A stretch of 64,000 nt of DNA, taken from assembly GCF_030272615.1 (NCBI RefSeq), contig NC_081409.1, positions 652,024,468 to 652,088,467 of the forward strand, given 5' to 3'. Each line of letters begins with the position of its first letter. Position 1 is the first letter of the stretch. Shown piece by piece: positions 47,481-60,693 of this stretch. Source of the stretch: Cryptomeria japonica (lineage: Eukaryota; Streptophyta; Pinopsida; Cupressales; Cupressaceae). The position numbers were made by a program, and so were the translations under genes. The notes under the pieces were generated by a model. That model did no database searches, was not told the DNA's origin, and saw only the letters and a program-made list of their open reading frames with translations.

Positions 47481-48075
47481 TTTTTTGTCTCGCTTGTGTG
47501 GAGATAGACAATTGAGAGAGAGTGGTCACTTTGCAGGAGGCCCAAATCCTAAACCAATTGTGAGTTATTTTCATCTCTTTCCTTCTACTTTATCCTAGTT
47601 ATTTTGTAATTCACATTTACTAGCTTATTTTTATCCTTTTCTATGTTTTTATTCCATTATAATTGCATCTAGTACTCCCTGTATAATTTTTGTACGTCGT
47701 TCACATATGACAACAACACACCACGCTGGTGTCCCAGACTTGCATGCTCTTCCTCGAGAAAAAGGCTTGGCAGAGTCCCCTGAGAGTCTCGGATTGCAAT
47801 TTGTTGATTTAGTCTATTATTTTCATCCCCTAGCTTACCCTTAGCGCCAGTATAATTGAGGTATTTGAGGATTGGTTTGTCATCTTGGGTTTATCATCCT
47901 TGAGGTGACAAATTTCCTCCATTACATTTTGGTGAACTTGACATGAATGAGTTTTACTTTTGCATCATTCAATTTGTTGCATACAATCTCATTTAATTTT
48001 ATTTGTTTCAATTAAAACAAACAAACAAACAAAACATAGTGTATCTTACAACCTCATTTTTCCATCTGAAACATC

Positions 48076-49690
48076 TCATGTCTCTGTAGTGTGGTCTCAG
48101 CGTCGAAAGACTCGTCTGTGAGCTTTACCACCCAGAATGCCACAAGAGTCGTAGTCTGAAGGTCATCTAGATAGAGTTTTCCTCTCGACGGTTATAGTAC
48201 TCCTTTGCATGGCTCGATGTTTAATAATCAACTTCCTGACCAAAATAAATTCCTGGCTTCTCATCCCCTTAAGACCATTTTGATAGGGGGTCCTTCTCCA
48301 CCCGGTTCACAATCTAACTCTCAGAACAAATTATTTGAGAAATTCTACTCCATCTTTGCCTCCTTTTGTTGATCATGACTCTTCTCTTACTATTGGTTGC
48401 AAACAAATTGACATGCTAGAGCAGAACCTGACATATTTTGAGGGTTTTTTAAATTGGGAGAATGTCCTCCCCTAGGTTGGAAATACTGTAAGCACTCTGA
48501 CATATATGTTGATCTTGGATAGATGGGCCTAGAGATGTTGAGGGTATTATCTATGATTGTTGGGAGCCATGTGCCTTTAGTTGGTGCCTTTCCTCAGGAT
48601 GGTCAGTCTAATACTTGTGGTCCTCAACTTGGTGTTGGCATGCCTAGATTAGTGGTACACATGGTTGATCCTAGACCCACTATCACTAGTATCATTGCCA
48701 CATCTACCCATTTGGGTTATACAAACATGTCTAGTTGCTCACCCTCTGCCTCTATTGTGGCTCATGTCTCAATGGTCACCTATAGCACTACCTTTCTCGA
48801 TGGCAGTGGATCTCTTAGAGGTGCTCATGGAGGTGGTATCACATCTAGCCCACCTCTAACTCCTCCACTTGCAAACTTTGTTTTGAATACCATCTTAGAA
48901 AACATGGGATAGTTGCAGTTGCAACTCACAAACGTGGCCTTTGCTTTTGGTCAATCATCTATGCCTTCATATTAGAGGAAGAGTCCCTTTTATATCATTA
49001 TCTTGAACACTATCCTTCCTACCACAACTAAATCATTAAAGTTTGATAGGTTCAATCATGACAATGACTATAATGTGCACATTGATTCCTTTATGACCAT
49101 GTGCAGTGACTAACATAGCTTCCACTTTGTGCTACTTAAACTATTCTCATGGTCCATTAAGGGAACCACACTATAATGGTATAGCTCCTTGCGAAATCAT
49201 TCCATCCATACCTTTGATAAGCTCATGTCCATCTTTTCCTTAAGAGGTTTCATGCTAACATTTGCAGTAGGGCCACCATTTCTTACCTTGTTCATTGTAA
49301 AGAAAAGCGCAATGAAAAGGTCATATATTTTATCTCAAGGTATCAATCAATCTCCACTAGGATCACCTTTTCCTTGCCAAATAAAAATTTGTAGTGTGTT
49401 TTTATTGGCAATCTATAACCGGCATAGAGGGAGAAGCTATCTCTCAATCAATATTAGAACTTTACTAATATGGGTTCTGCACTTATGAACTACCATAACA
49501 CTATTTTATATTTTAGAGATTCTACTTCGAACCCTCACAGTGGGTCCTTTGCATGCATGTCCATGGAAGGGCCTAGGAAGAATAAGGTTGTAGCTAATGT
49601 TGTGTCTATTCCTCCACCAGTTGCTATGCATTGATCAGAACAAAATAAAGTCTTCACTAAATTGAATGACTATAATTTAAGCATAATGCA
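48076..49690 (+). pseudogene. Gypsy-like gag relic
   Basis: Frames near 49040-49330 read LKFDRFNHDNDYNVHIDSFM and TTLWYSSLRNHSIHTFDKLMSIF, the usual core of plant Ty3/gypsy gag (retrotrans_gag domain). The part before it (48523-48912) is Ser/Thr/Pro-rich, as in many gag N-termini. Several frame changes. Confidence 0.65.
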
Positions 49691-49694
49691 ATGA

Positions 49695-50470
49695 TTGTTG
49701 AAAGACAATCTAATCACCCTTCTTGAGGTTAGACCATTGTCTAATAGTAGACCCTATCCATGTTGGTATGATGGATCAATATTTATCCATTACCATCATG
49801 TGCCTGGTCATGATACTGAGCGATGTTATCATCTTCATCACATTGTCCAAGACCACATCAATAGTGGTGCAATCAAAGTTGACGTGCGAAAACATAAGTC
49901 AAACAAGTCCATTGACAAGACCAATAGTGACTTGCAGATCTATATCGATCCATTTCCCATACATTTGATGAATTTCATCTCTGCATTAAATCCTTCTTCG
50001 GATGATGGTCCATTTGTGAATATGGTCACCATCACCCCTATTTTCTCACCTCCCAATAAGAAAGGGAAGTTGTATGATGTGTCCGTATTATTCACCCATC
50101 TGGATGCCCCATATTATGGAGAACCCACTCCTCTATACATGCCCAATCGATTGAATGGTCAAACTATCATGCGTGTGATGATTGACCCATCATGCAAGCT
50201 CAATTTCATTAAGGAGGAGACTTTATTCAGAAACGGTTGGCATAGGCCTGCATATGATGAGTAGCAAACAACCCTAAGGATACATGATGGTTTCTCTATC
50301 CCTCCTTTGGGCAGTATCACCTTGACAGTCCTCATGGGACCTAAGGTAATATCTTCTATAGTTATTATCGTCTCTAAATTAGACCTATTTCGAGCAAAGC
50401 TATGTATTCCCTGGTTGATTTCTATGGAGGTGGTGCCTTTAGTAATTCATAAATATCTCAATTTTTCCCA
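49695..50470 (+). pseudogene. Gag C-terminus and retropepsin relic
   Basis: Open frame 49695-50264. It has a knuckle-like HYHHVPGHDTERCYHL with the first Cys lost, then IVQDHINSGAI. The protease follows at about 50145 with MRVMIDPSCKLNFI, where plant gypsy proteases have a DTG/DGG-like site, so the catalytic motif is altered. After a TAG at 50262, the same frame goes on with IHDGFSIPPLGSI, LCIPWLISMEVVP and a terminal HKYLNF, the normal end of this protease domain. Confidence 0.68.
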
Positions 50471-52273
50471 ATGAGGGTTCAATGCATATCATCTAGAATA
50501 TTGGATATTGACCCCTAGTAGGCCATGTGGACTTTTCATTAGATCATTTTTGGCTTACTCCAATGGGGCCCATTCTTCACCATGATGACTTGATGTACCG
50601 TGCATACTATCAGTATAACATGGGGGAGCTGGCCCCTACATCTGTTCAACCTAATTTTTCATTGCCTCTTCTTGCATCAACCTTTGCTATGTCTATTCTC
50701 ATGTTGGATCCGGTAGTGCCTCATGTCTCCTCATCATTGAGTGTTGAGGCTAAGCCTGTCCCTCTGAATAGACCTTCCCATCTGCCCCGAACTACATAGT
50801 CCCCAATGGTGTCTTTTGTTCCTACAAAAAAAGCTAGTGCAAATAAGGGAAAGACACCCACACTGTCAAAATTTGCATCCCACCCTCCCCTCGAGATCCC
50901 CATCATGGCTAATATCACTTGACCCTCTTGATATGAGAAAAGGAGGCATTCTTCTCATCTTCATTCATCGTCACTTGCTCCTACTTCATATTCTACATCA
51001 ACATTCTTAGTTAATCCCACTACTGCTCAAGTGAGGTAGGGCACCTATTGTTGTGGATCTAGTACCCATCTTGGATCCACCTCTTGTTCCATTGGTTGAG
51101 CCTTCTCCTATCTCTAACACAGTTTTGGAGGTCTCTATTATGGAGCACGATGTTTCCGAGTCCTCTCGGTCTTCACTTGGTGGCCCTCATCTCCATCATA
51201 ATAAGAATGTACATGAGCATAAACACTTTCGATGGGCAAAAGCTCAAGAGCGTGATGCTTCTTTACACTTTTCTGGTACATCTTTATCACCCAGTTCTAT
51301 TGCATCCAATCCTATTTCATTTTCTGCTCCTATTTGTGCATCATATTTAGTTTTACTTCTTGTTTCTTTGAGGCTTGTTAATAAGCCTCCCTTTAAGTGG
51401 GTGCAAGTTTTCATTGTTCCTTTGGACCAAGCCCTCATCACCTCTCTATTGGATAGACCTCTATTTTCTCAACCTATTGACATGTTGCATACGCAGGTGG
51501 TATCTAGTACAACTCTATTTGTTCTCCCTATTTTGTGGACATTCTAACATCAAAGTTTTCCTAGAGTCCTTCATCTTGCTAGTGTTGATAGGAGATTTGC
51601 TTCTCTTGTCTGACCCAAATACAAGCTTGAGAAGGGCTCCATTCTAGAGTTCCGGTAGCAAAAACCCTTGCCACTATGTTCCTCAATCTTTTCTCTGCTT
51701 GTTTCAGTGTCTTCTCCTTTGCTTGTCTTTGTGTGTGATTGAGAAGGCTCCACCTTCTCATGAGTTTATCACTTCCCCTCTTCCGGAGGCTAGCAACATT
51801 CTTTCTATCTCATCTTCTTTGAGTGAGTCACTTGCTTTTTCTATAGAGGCTTACTTACATTCAACTCCTTGGAGGACATCTGAGCCTTGTCAACGATCTT
51901 CACATGACCCTGTGGATGTAAACATTGTTGTTGTTTCATCCCTTTCTCTCACTGCTGGTGAGGCCCTCGGTGAAGCTCTTGCGGTAGTCCCTCTCTGAGA
52001 TTGTCACCCTTCTCCCTATGATCTAGAATGGGAGCACGATGATCTCCTATGGGATGACCTTTAGGATAATAATCATTCTCGTCCATCTTTTTGTGTGTGC
52101 ATTTGATTGTGCTTCCCTCGTGCTTTCTTTATATGTTTGTTCCCTCTCAAAGGACCTGACTTACTTTGTAGGTGTTCGGATACAAAAGATTTTATATCAT
52201 TCATCTTCTTCTATTTGTCTCTCTACTTCTTCTATCTATTGTATCCTTTTTGATATTTGGGAATGATGCAAAG

Positions 52274-52450
52274 TGTTGGGGGCATCTTTAGCCTTCTTCC
52301 ACGTTGACCCAAGTTTTTATTCTATATTTTTCTTCATGTGCTCTACTTTAGATCCGATAACTTTGGCACTATGATGATATACCCATCTTGCAGTTATATT
52401 ACATATTTTTTTCTTACTACTATGGGTTCTGATTGAAAACGTTGAAGTTT
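52274..52450 (+). mobile_element. Probable start of 3' LTR
   Basis: TGTTGGGGG at 52274-52282 follows a purine-biased stretch (GGGAATGATGCAAAG) that could be the polypurine tract. The end of this LTR cannot be identified. Confidence 0.4.
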
Positions 52451-52479
52451 AAACTAAAAATATTGTTTCTAAGATAGAG

Positions 52480-52670
52480 AAAGATGATTCTAAGAGCCAA
52501 AACACTGAACTTAATACCAGGAATGCTGATGTTAAGACCCAAAACTCTAAAGTTAATACTTAGAGCACTTCAATGCTTGGACCTAGGGTGCTAAAGTTTG
52601 GACTGAAAGAGATAATGTTTAGACCTAGAGAGCTAATGTTTGGACCCAGATAGATAATCTATTTTGAAAT
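52480..52670. repeat. Degenerate short repeat, period about 28 bp
   Basis: Variants of TTTGGACC or AAGACCCAAAA-type phrases alternate with AAAGTT/AATGTT (for example near 52595, 52620 and 52645). A related run occurs near 53870-53950 (AACCCAAAAC, AACCAAAAAC). Very degenerate. Confidence 0.4.
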
Positions 52671-54200
52671 GTGTAAATCTGATAGTTTGAAGTTTGATTT
52701 TGAAGTTTTTGTTGAGTTTCAATGGATGATATCTTCACGTGATTTAAAAACATAGAGTACAGATTGTCAAAAGGTTGCTTCATTCCAAATTACCGCACCA
52801 AGTGTATGTTTTGAGGCTCAAACAAAGCCCAAGTTTTCATAGGTTTTACAACATAAAAACACACCAATCAGATTTATCCTAAGGATTCTGATGCAATGTG
52901 ATAAATTCAGCCCACATCTTGGTATATCATTACCTCGAATGCTCAACACCTTGAGAAGTGTTTTACAATCTTGGTTTTGCAAGAGAGGTATAGATAGGGG
53001 CCTCTGGGACTAGAAGGATAACCTGATCACCCTTTTTACAGAAATCTATAAATATCTTATATGAAGATGGAAATTTCTATCTTATCTCAAGGAAATACAT
53101 ATGGTGAGTATCTTGGGAAGAAAACCAGCTATCCTCTTGCATTGAACTTAACACACCAATGCTAAAAAGGTGGTTTCTAGATTAACTTGGAACTAGTAAG
53201 GGTCCATTTGAGTGGTCAAAATCAAAAGTGTTTTCTACTCCATTAAAGGAGGTCTCCCAATTTGTAGAGGTTACGCTCTAAAATTTTTAATGTATGCTAT
53301 AAGCACTAAGGGAGGCATAATGTCATTATGACAACATGTAACACTTGTCACCTATGACTTTCATCACAAACACATTTGTTTATAGTGGCTTGGATTACTC
53401 GGCGTTAGCCATTAGCCACTTGGGTCATTCCTTTTCACCAACCTTATAGGCTTCTTGGGGGGCAGGCCTACTAAGGATATGCTCTAATAAAATAAAAGAT
53501 GAGTCTAGCTTTCTGATCACCTATAAAGCTAAGAGCATACTCGCCCATCATCAAAGACACACAAGACATGTTGATTCATTTTCTTGTAATTAGTATATGT
53601 GCCTGATTTATCAAAAATAAATACAAAATCACGTCGCTGCACTTAAAGGTAGTAGTTTAACATTCATTCTTTGGCAGTGAGAGGTTTAATAACTTTGGTA
53701 ATTGACAGTGAATAAGGTACCTATAAATCAACAAACTACAAATCAGATTAAGGAAAAGGACAGTTTATGAGCATAACTAAAAAATGTAGAACAAACCATG
53801 AAAATGTTGAATCAACTACTTAGAATTATATATTAATTACTTAAAACACTATTCTTTGTACCCATAATTCTCTTTTGGAAACCCAAAACGTTGCTTTTTT
53901 AACCAAAAACATGGTTTTGTTGACTAGAAATATTGTTTTATCAACCTAAAATATTGAAAAAGATACTTAAATTACTATAAAAGAGACCAAAAAGACCAAA
54001 ATAGAGAAAAGATAGAATTGAGGGGCACATCCTCTGTGTTGCACAATAGAAGATCATGAGAACACCATTTGAGGTGACGGGACACTAGTACAAAGACCAA
54101 GAGTGTTGACAAATCTAATATGTGTTTCTAGAATGCTACTTTATGGATTTGTGAGAACCTATTCATAAAATTTCAAATACCAATAAACTTTGTTAGAAAT
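52671..54200. other. Non-coding, no gene seen
   Basis: No recognisable reading frame. Probably the remainder of old LTR elements. Confidence 0.45.
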
Positions 54201-54210
54201 CAAAGGGGCC

Positions 54211-55340
54211 AGGCCCCACAGTGGGCACCAATTAATTTTTGGTTAAAAATAGTGTCAATTATTAACAAACACAAATGAAACAAATATGAAAATAGGAAGA
54301 AAATGAAAACTAAAACAAATACAAACTCTTAGCCTCCTTTGAAATGTTCCATCCTCCTCTAATCTTGAGGACCTTGAAGGTGTGTAGGTGTGGCTCTCAG
54401 CAGCAAAAAATAACCATCAAGATGACAACTCAAGATATGGGTAGCTACATGCTTCTAAGATGATGCAGGATCATGATGAAATGATCTCAAATTAAGCTAT
54501 AATAAGCAGGATAAATGCTCAAACTAAACTATATTATCATGATTATGATGCTCAAATTATGCTAAAGATGCCAAAATGCTCTAATTAGTAAACATGCTAA
54601 ATGCTCAAGAGATGTAAATTCACTATAGTAACAATGTAATTAAGTTATAATGCAAGGGGTGTTTGATATTCAAAATAGGAGGTATTTATAAGATTTCCTA
54701 GGCCAAGGCTGAGGTGGTGGGAATGGACGGTTAGGATTCGATCTGGAGATATCAAAGGCTAGGATTGAGGAAGTTGGAGAAGAGGTTGGAGGGAGGGATA
54801 GATGTCATCTCTATGGTGACAAGTGGCAAGTATCTTCAACACATTCCTCATGAGAGAGTAAGTGTCAAAGAGGAGAAGACATGTGGCCAAAGTGCCATGT
54901 GTCCTCAAAGGGGTATGTACACTCCAAATGGTTTAGAAATAGGTTAGAATGTGTAAGTTAGGAAGGATAGGTTTTTTTAGATCCAGAGACAAATGGATGG
55001 GTTAGGTCAAGAGGTGGTTAAAGGTAGGAGCCATGTGCTCATTTGAATTTAGAAATTCAAATAAATTGGAAAATGGATAATTAGTGCAACAAATGATTCA
55101 TTTATTTTATTTAATTATAGGATTAGAAGAATGAAATTTGATTGGGGGGAACTAATTAATTTAGATTAAATAATCAAGGGGGATTATTGAAACTAGACTT
55201 AAATAAATAAATCCTTAGATTAATTTATAAGTAGAAGAAACGGGGAATTAACTAATTCACTTGCGTATTTAATCAATTAGGGAAGGTTCATTAATTAAAT
55301 AACTATGTATTCAATTAATTATCTCCAAACCATTTTTTAG
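54211..55340 (-). mobile_element. Possible LTR and leader of a minus-strand retrotransposon
   Basis: The reverse complement of 54211-54233 reads ATTGGTGCCCACTGTGGGGC-like sequence, resembling the sequence that follows the 5' LTR in many plant gypsy elements. The AT-rich part to the right, up to 55340, has the TTAATTAAAT texture of conifer LTRs. No second LTR or coding region was found, so this is tentative. Confidence 0.3.
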
Positions 55341-55449
55341 TGTATACACTTACTCTATTCCATTCCAATTACTATTAACAAACTAAGTAAAAAATGTGAA
55401 ATATTTCAAATTGATTGCTAAGATGCTTTACAAAGCAACAAACTCTAAT

Positions 55450-58400
55450 TTATTATTATCATCAAGAGGAATCATTAGGTATCTAGAATGTAACATTAAT
55501 TTTAACTCAATTTAAAATACTTATTGGAGTTCAATTCTATGCACATGTTTGGATAAGTGGAATAATTATATGTGAAAGAGATTAAAGAAAAATTAGTAAA
55601 TCAGTGAACAATGTTTATCATAGTCAACACTTTTATTAAACATATGTTCAATTATTTAATTATTTAAGCCCACAGGTTTATTTACTTAAAAAAAATCTTT
55701 TCATTTTATATCCATATCAAATTTAAGAAAACAATATAATTTACGAATTAGAATACCTATATTTTGTAAATAAAATTTATGTAGATGCCGAGAGATATCA
55801 AAATTAAAGAATTTTTACCTTTAGCATAGATTAAATAATTTCATATGATTAATATTTATTAAAATTTAGTCTTATTTTAGAATATGAAATGATTTGCATG
55901 GAAAAATTAGAAGTTTCTTTTAAATCTAGATTTTAAAACATAATTTTTTAGATTGGAAGTTTCTTTTAAATCTAGATTTTAAAATATAATTATTTTTTAC
56001 ATTAAATAAATATAAATAATAATAGGAAGTTGATTTTTAATTTAGATTTGTTTCTTTTAAATCTAGATTTAAATATATATTTTTTTGTATTTAATAAATA
56101 ATAATAATAGAAAGTGTCTTTTTAATTTATATTTTAGTCTTTAATTTTTTTCAAAAATTATCCATTATCTAATCATTAAAATTACACTGAAAAAATAGTT
56201 GGGTGGGTGCCACGTAGTTATATCCATAAACAAATTATAATTATATATTTAAATAATTTTAATTGATACTTTTTTAAAAAATGCTAAATTTATTAAAATT
56301 GTCTATTTATGAAGTTGAATTTTAGCCCCTAAAAAAACAATCGTGCTTAGCAAATTTTAGATGATGCCACGACAACCATCCAAAAATTAATTGCTTAATC
56401 ATTATCGATAAGTTAAATAAAAGTGGTTTTTTGGTTTATATACAATTATTAAATCTGCAAAGTCTTCAACTAATCAGATACTATTAACTTTTAGATTAAA
56501 TGGAACTCCATTAGTCTCCGTCGTTAACACTAGAAAATAGCCGGCAATGACCAGACATAGACTTAATAAGAATAATTAAAGAATACCGTCCATTTCAGTG
56601 GTGTCCATAGTATTTGTTTCAGTTCTAATCAATTTATTTTTTACTTTATCAATTTCCGATCAATTAATTATTTAAACAGATAAATATTTTAAAATCTTAT
56701 AGTAAGAAACAAATAGGAGATAATTTTATATATTTTATAATAGTTTTATAAAAGTTTGTATAAATAAAAGTATTAATTATTATGATATGTTTATTCAAAA
56801 AATATATTTAAAAATTATTATTTATAAGTCAATAAATAGTTTGAATTCATATAAATAAAATGAGTATCTTGATGGACAAATTTCGTGTTCTATAGAAATA
56901 TCTTAAATTACTAAAATGATCTATAATACCTGGGTTTGATCAAGTTCATTATGAACTACTAAAAGCTACAATGCACTTGACTCTAATGTCTATTGATGCA
57001 TAACAACTGGTGATAATGTAAAATGTTTTAGAAGGATCACTAGATTGCGAGGTTTGTGTGGTCTTCTTGGTTGATCCCTTGGTAAAGCTACCTGCACGAT
57101 AATCAATGTATTCAAACGAAACACATATACAAGTCTAACAGATGATTTTGATGCAAATTATAATTTTTTTTCTATATTGAAATAAAAATGTTTCTAGAGT
57201 GACTTGAATTTATACTCTTAATTTATTTGTTGTATTAATTAAATAGAGATTGAATGTCTATAAATACCATGAAAGAAAGAAATTTCTCAAGCATGTACCA
57301 AGCTAGATGAATATAGATTTTTAAAACAGTAAGTCGATTATATTTAAAATTGATTCAAGGGCTAATATTGCATGACATACCATTGAACTCATGCATCTTG
57401 GGATTGAGTGATAACATGGAAGTATAAATATTGAAATGGAGAATGGGTTTATGGATATGAGTATACTAGTTAAATAATAAGTGAATATTGATGGCAAATA
57501 ATAGAAAGGAAAATTAATGATGGGATATGGTCATATCTATATAAATATGTATAGATGAGTATAGACAAAGGATTAGGGACTAAACCAAACTTTAAACAAG
57601 AGTGTTCTGTTTGTTGATATGCATTGATTGAGAAATTCCATCAAAATAAGATCAAAGCTAAAAAATAGATTTGTTGTGCAAATTTAACATTGAAAATTTA
57701 TCACCACTTTGAAGAAAAATTGAATCATGAAAATGGTATAAGAGTACTAAAAACCATTCATAGAATATAAATATTTAGAATAAAAAAATATGATTCCATA
57801 TAAATTAATAGATGCATATGTTTTTTTCATGTTTTACTCCTCTTTGACATGTGCACTTTGTAGAAAATAAAAAATAAATAATAGATATGCACTGAGTAGC
57901 TTACATCATGCAAATAAAATATGCACAACTATATTTTTTTTAACTCTCAATGAAAATCAAAACAGAAAATTGGAGAGAAGGGTTAGAAAATTTTAATTAT
58001 TTGAAAGTGAAGCATCAAATATCAAAATATATGGTAGGAGTATAGTGGTGTAATACTTTGGGAATCAGCGTGTCATTTGGTTTAGATCTATTTTGGAATA
58101 GCTATTACTTTCAATATATGCACCTATAAATATTTAGATGCTAAGAATAAGATTGTTATTTATACAATATGACCCCCTTCAATTGGATTCAAGAAAATAG
58201 AGAATGAAAATAGAACATGAAAATAGAACACAATTATAATAAGCATGTGAGCAAAAATAGTTGTTAGCATAATACGTATCATAAATATATAATGTGACAA
58301 AAACTATGATATGCATAAAAAAAATTTGATGGTATTCAAAATTATATGGACTAGAGACAATTGTTTAGGAACATAAATTTGCCTAAAATATGAGAAAATA

Positions 58401-60480
58401 AGAGGAGTTTAGGAATAAATATGCCTCAAATATGGGAAAATCAAAGAACTGAAGCATCTCTAAAGGGATTTTTAGTGTAATATTTATAATTAATTGTAAA
58501 ACTATTATTAGCTACTACTACCCATCCTAAATTATCTCTTTTTTGGATCTTCATTATAATCTTGTAGCTTAACATTTATAATCATATTGAGATATGATAA
58601 CTAAGGTTTTATCTTATGTTTATCACCCAAATTATTCACTTGTGTCTTAATTGTGTCATGTGTTAGTTACCAATCTATTATATTATAATCTGGAACACAT
58701 CATGCCTTTGTGCCATGATACTTGCCTAGATATCAATTCTATAATCCTTATGTTGTAAATATTTGAGTCCATATTCATGTTAACCTTATTCTTCATGTAT
58801 TTTTCAATAATTAAAGTACTCATTTATTAAATTATTTGTATCTACCAATCATTACATCTATTAATCAAATACTTGCATATGGTTTGAGTTATTTAATGCA
58901 TTTAACACTGCTAAGACTTCCTACATACCACTCATCTCAATAATCCTACATCCTATAGAGAGATTGAACCATTTTGTACCTCTAATGATAGATCATTTGT
59001 CTATTATCATTAAGAATTTATGAAATAACAAGCTAATATCTCTCGACTTTGATCAAAGAGTGTTAACATGACAAGGTGGTCAGATAAGATAAAGTAAATT
59101 GGTAAAAATGACTACCATTTAAGTGGAAATAATTTTAATCATATTTATAGTCTATGCATACATATAGATTATTTTGTGTATTTTCTTGGAAAGAGAGAAA
59201 AACAAACTGCATCGAAGAGGATTATAGTCACATTAACTAAATCTTTAGTTATGGATCTATTCCAAGTTTACATTATTTTGAACTTAGATGAATGAATTGT
59301 TGTTGTACATACCATGTCCTTTCTGGTGTAGGGTTCTTTTTGAAGCCAAATAAATAGATCATGTTTATAGATTATGATGAAATAAATTAAAGATTGAACT
59401 GGAATATACTCGCATTTAATTAAACAATTAGTTATGGATTTATTCATAGTTTACATTATTTTGAACTTAGATGAATAGATTGTTGTTGCATGCCATGTCC
59501 TTTATGCTTTAGCCTATTTGTTGAAGCCAAATGAATTAATTATGTTTATAGCTGATGATGAAATAAATTAAAGATTTAGTGGTCTATGTCATTGGTCAAG
59601 GGTATAGGGTTGATTACTATTGGTCCAATAGACTAATCAACAAGTAATCAAAGGTATTTACTAACATTATGTCAAGTGATTTTGTGTAATAAGGAAATTT
59701 TGGTGAGCCCATATACACTTAGCATAGCAATGTGATGGGTTGGTATAAGGGAAAGGACAGAAACAAAATTTTGTTGTTGTATTCTCTACCAAGTATTATA
59801 TTTTTTATGTAATGAAACATATGAGCCAACTTAGTTACATGGTAAAGGAATTTTCACATTAACTAAACATTTTATAGGCCTTGATCACTACCCCATGATC
59901 TTTGAGAGTAGAATATAGTTACAATAAACAAGGTATGGTATGCAGAGGTTTGCTTCTCTAGGTGGTTATATATTCAATGGACTTCTTTTGTTTGATAGGA
60001 GAATGTATACATTGGATGCTTGATTCAAAGACATGGAAAAAAATTTAGGAGACAATTTAGACTATGGAGTTGTGTTGGATGTCACATTTATAGAGACAAT
60101 TTTGGTGAACAATTAAATATAAAAAAGACTCAATTTTTATGTATGAGTCTAATGCAAATTGTTATCCTTTAAATCTGTATGATCATTTTGGAACTCAATT
60201 ACGCCTTAGGTGTTGATAGAGATAGATTATATAAATACATCCTTACTATGCATGAAATTGATCTTGGGATTCTATGATTTGACAAGTAGTTCATATTGCT
60301 TCTTAGTATTTGAGTTTGTGATCTTGGGATTCTATGATTTGACAAGTAGTTCATATTGCTTCTTAGTATTTGAGTTTGTGATAATTAATCAAAGATGTTG
60401 ATAAACACTTTTGGAAAGCTTGCTAAGCAATGCTTATGCTCTCCTTAATCAAAGCACATCATTAGTTAATATATCGTTCT
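55450..60480 (+). repeat. EG45-locus upstream segment, copy III
   Basis: Intact long upstream region of gene 2, homologous to copies I and II. It includes ATAGCCGGCAATGAC near 56535 and ACAATAAACAAGG near 59921. No coding region. About 500 bp next to the gene (59958-60480) is missing from copy II but present in copy I. Confidence 0.82.
60260..60379 (+). repeat. Perfect tandem duplication, 2 x 60 bp
   Basis: Units 60260-60319 and 60320-60379 are identical, starting GATCTTGGGATTCTATGATT. The related copy I sequence near 22486 has only one unit. The duplication is therefore specific to copy III and recent. It lies about 315-435 bases before the ATG of gene 2. Confidence 0.95.
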
Positions 60481-60606
60481 GTTGATGTAGATTCTTGAAA
60501 TTCTTCAATGAAGACACACAATGATACATAATATTCGCATCAAGATGGGCTCCATTGACTAGACTCAGACAGAGATACGCTTAACCTCTTCCCTCTTATT
60601 CTATTC

Positions 60607-60613
60607 TATATAA
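60607..60613 (+). promoter_or_regulatory. TATA box of EG45-like gene 2
   Basis: TATATAA 81 bases before the first TATA-free leader ends at the ATG (60694), in the context TCTATTCTATATAAACTCCC. The TTCTATTCTATATA context parallels TTTTATTCTATATATA of gene 1. Confidence 0.7.
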
Positions 60614-60693
60614 ACTCCCCTGCAATACTAAACATTCACAAATTCCAGCACTTTGAGGAGCAAGAGAGTCAAGGACGAGAGTTTTAAGAGAGA

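Larger units (their letters stand above)
47481..52273 (+). mobile_element. LTR-element internal region, Ty3/gypsy-like gag-protease, no RT seen
   Basis: About 4.8 kb between candidate LTR ends. Gag and protease are recognisable; the 1.8 kb after protease is Ser/Pro/Leu-rich in several frames and shows no RT, RNase H or integrase motif. This suggests a non-autonomous element that depended on a partner. Many stops and frame changes are present. Confidence 0.6.

Noticed and set aside
48010-48036. AAAC microsatellite as a functional site
   Set aside because: Only about five AAAC-like units, ordinary in AT-rich plant DNA.
54765-54947. Small plus-strand ORF of 60 codons
   Set aside because: No domain, no start context, and it lies in a probable LTR.
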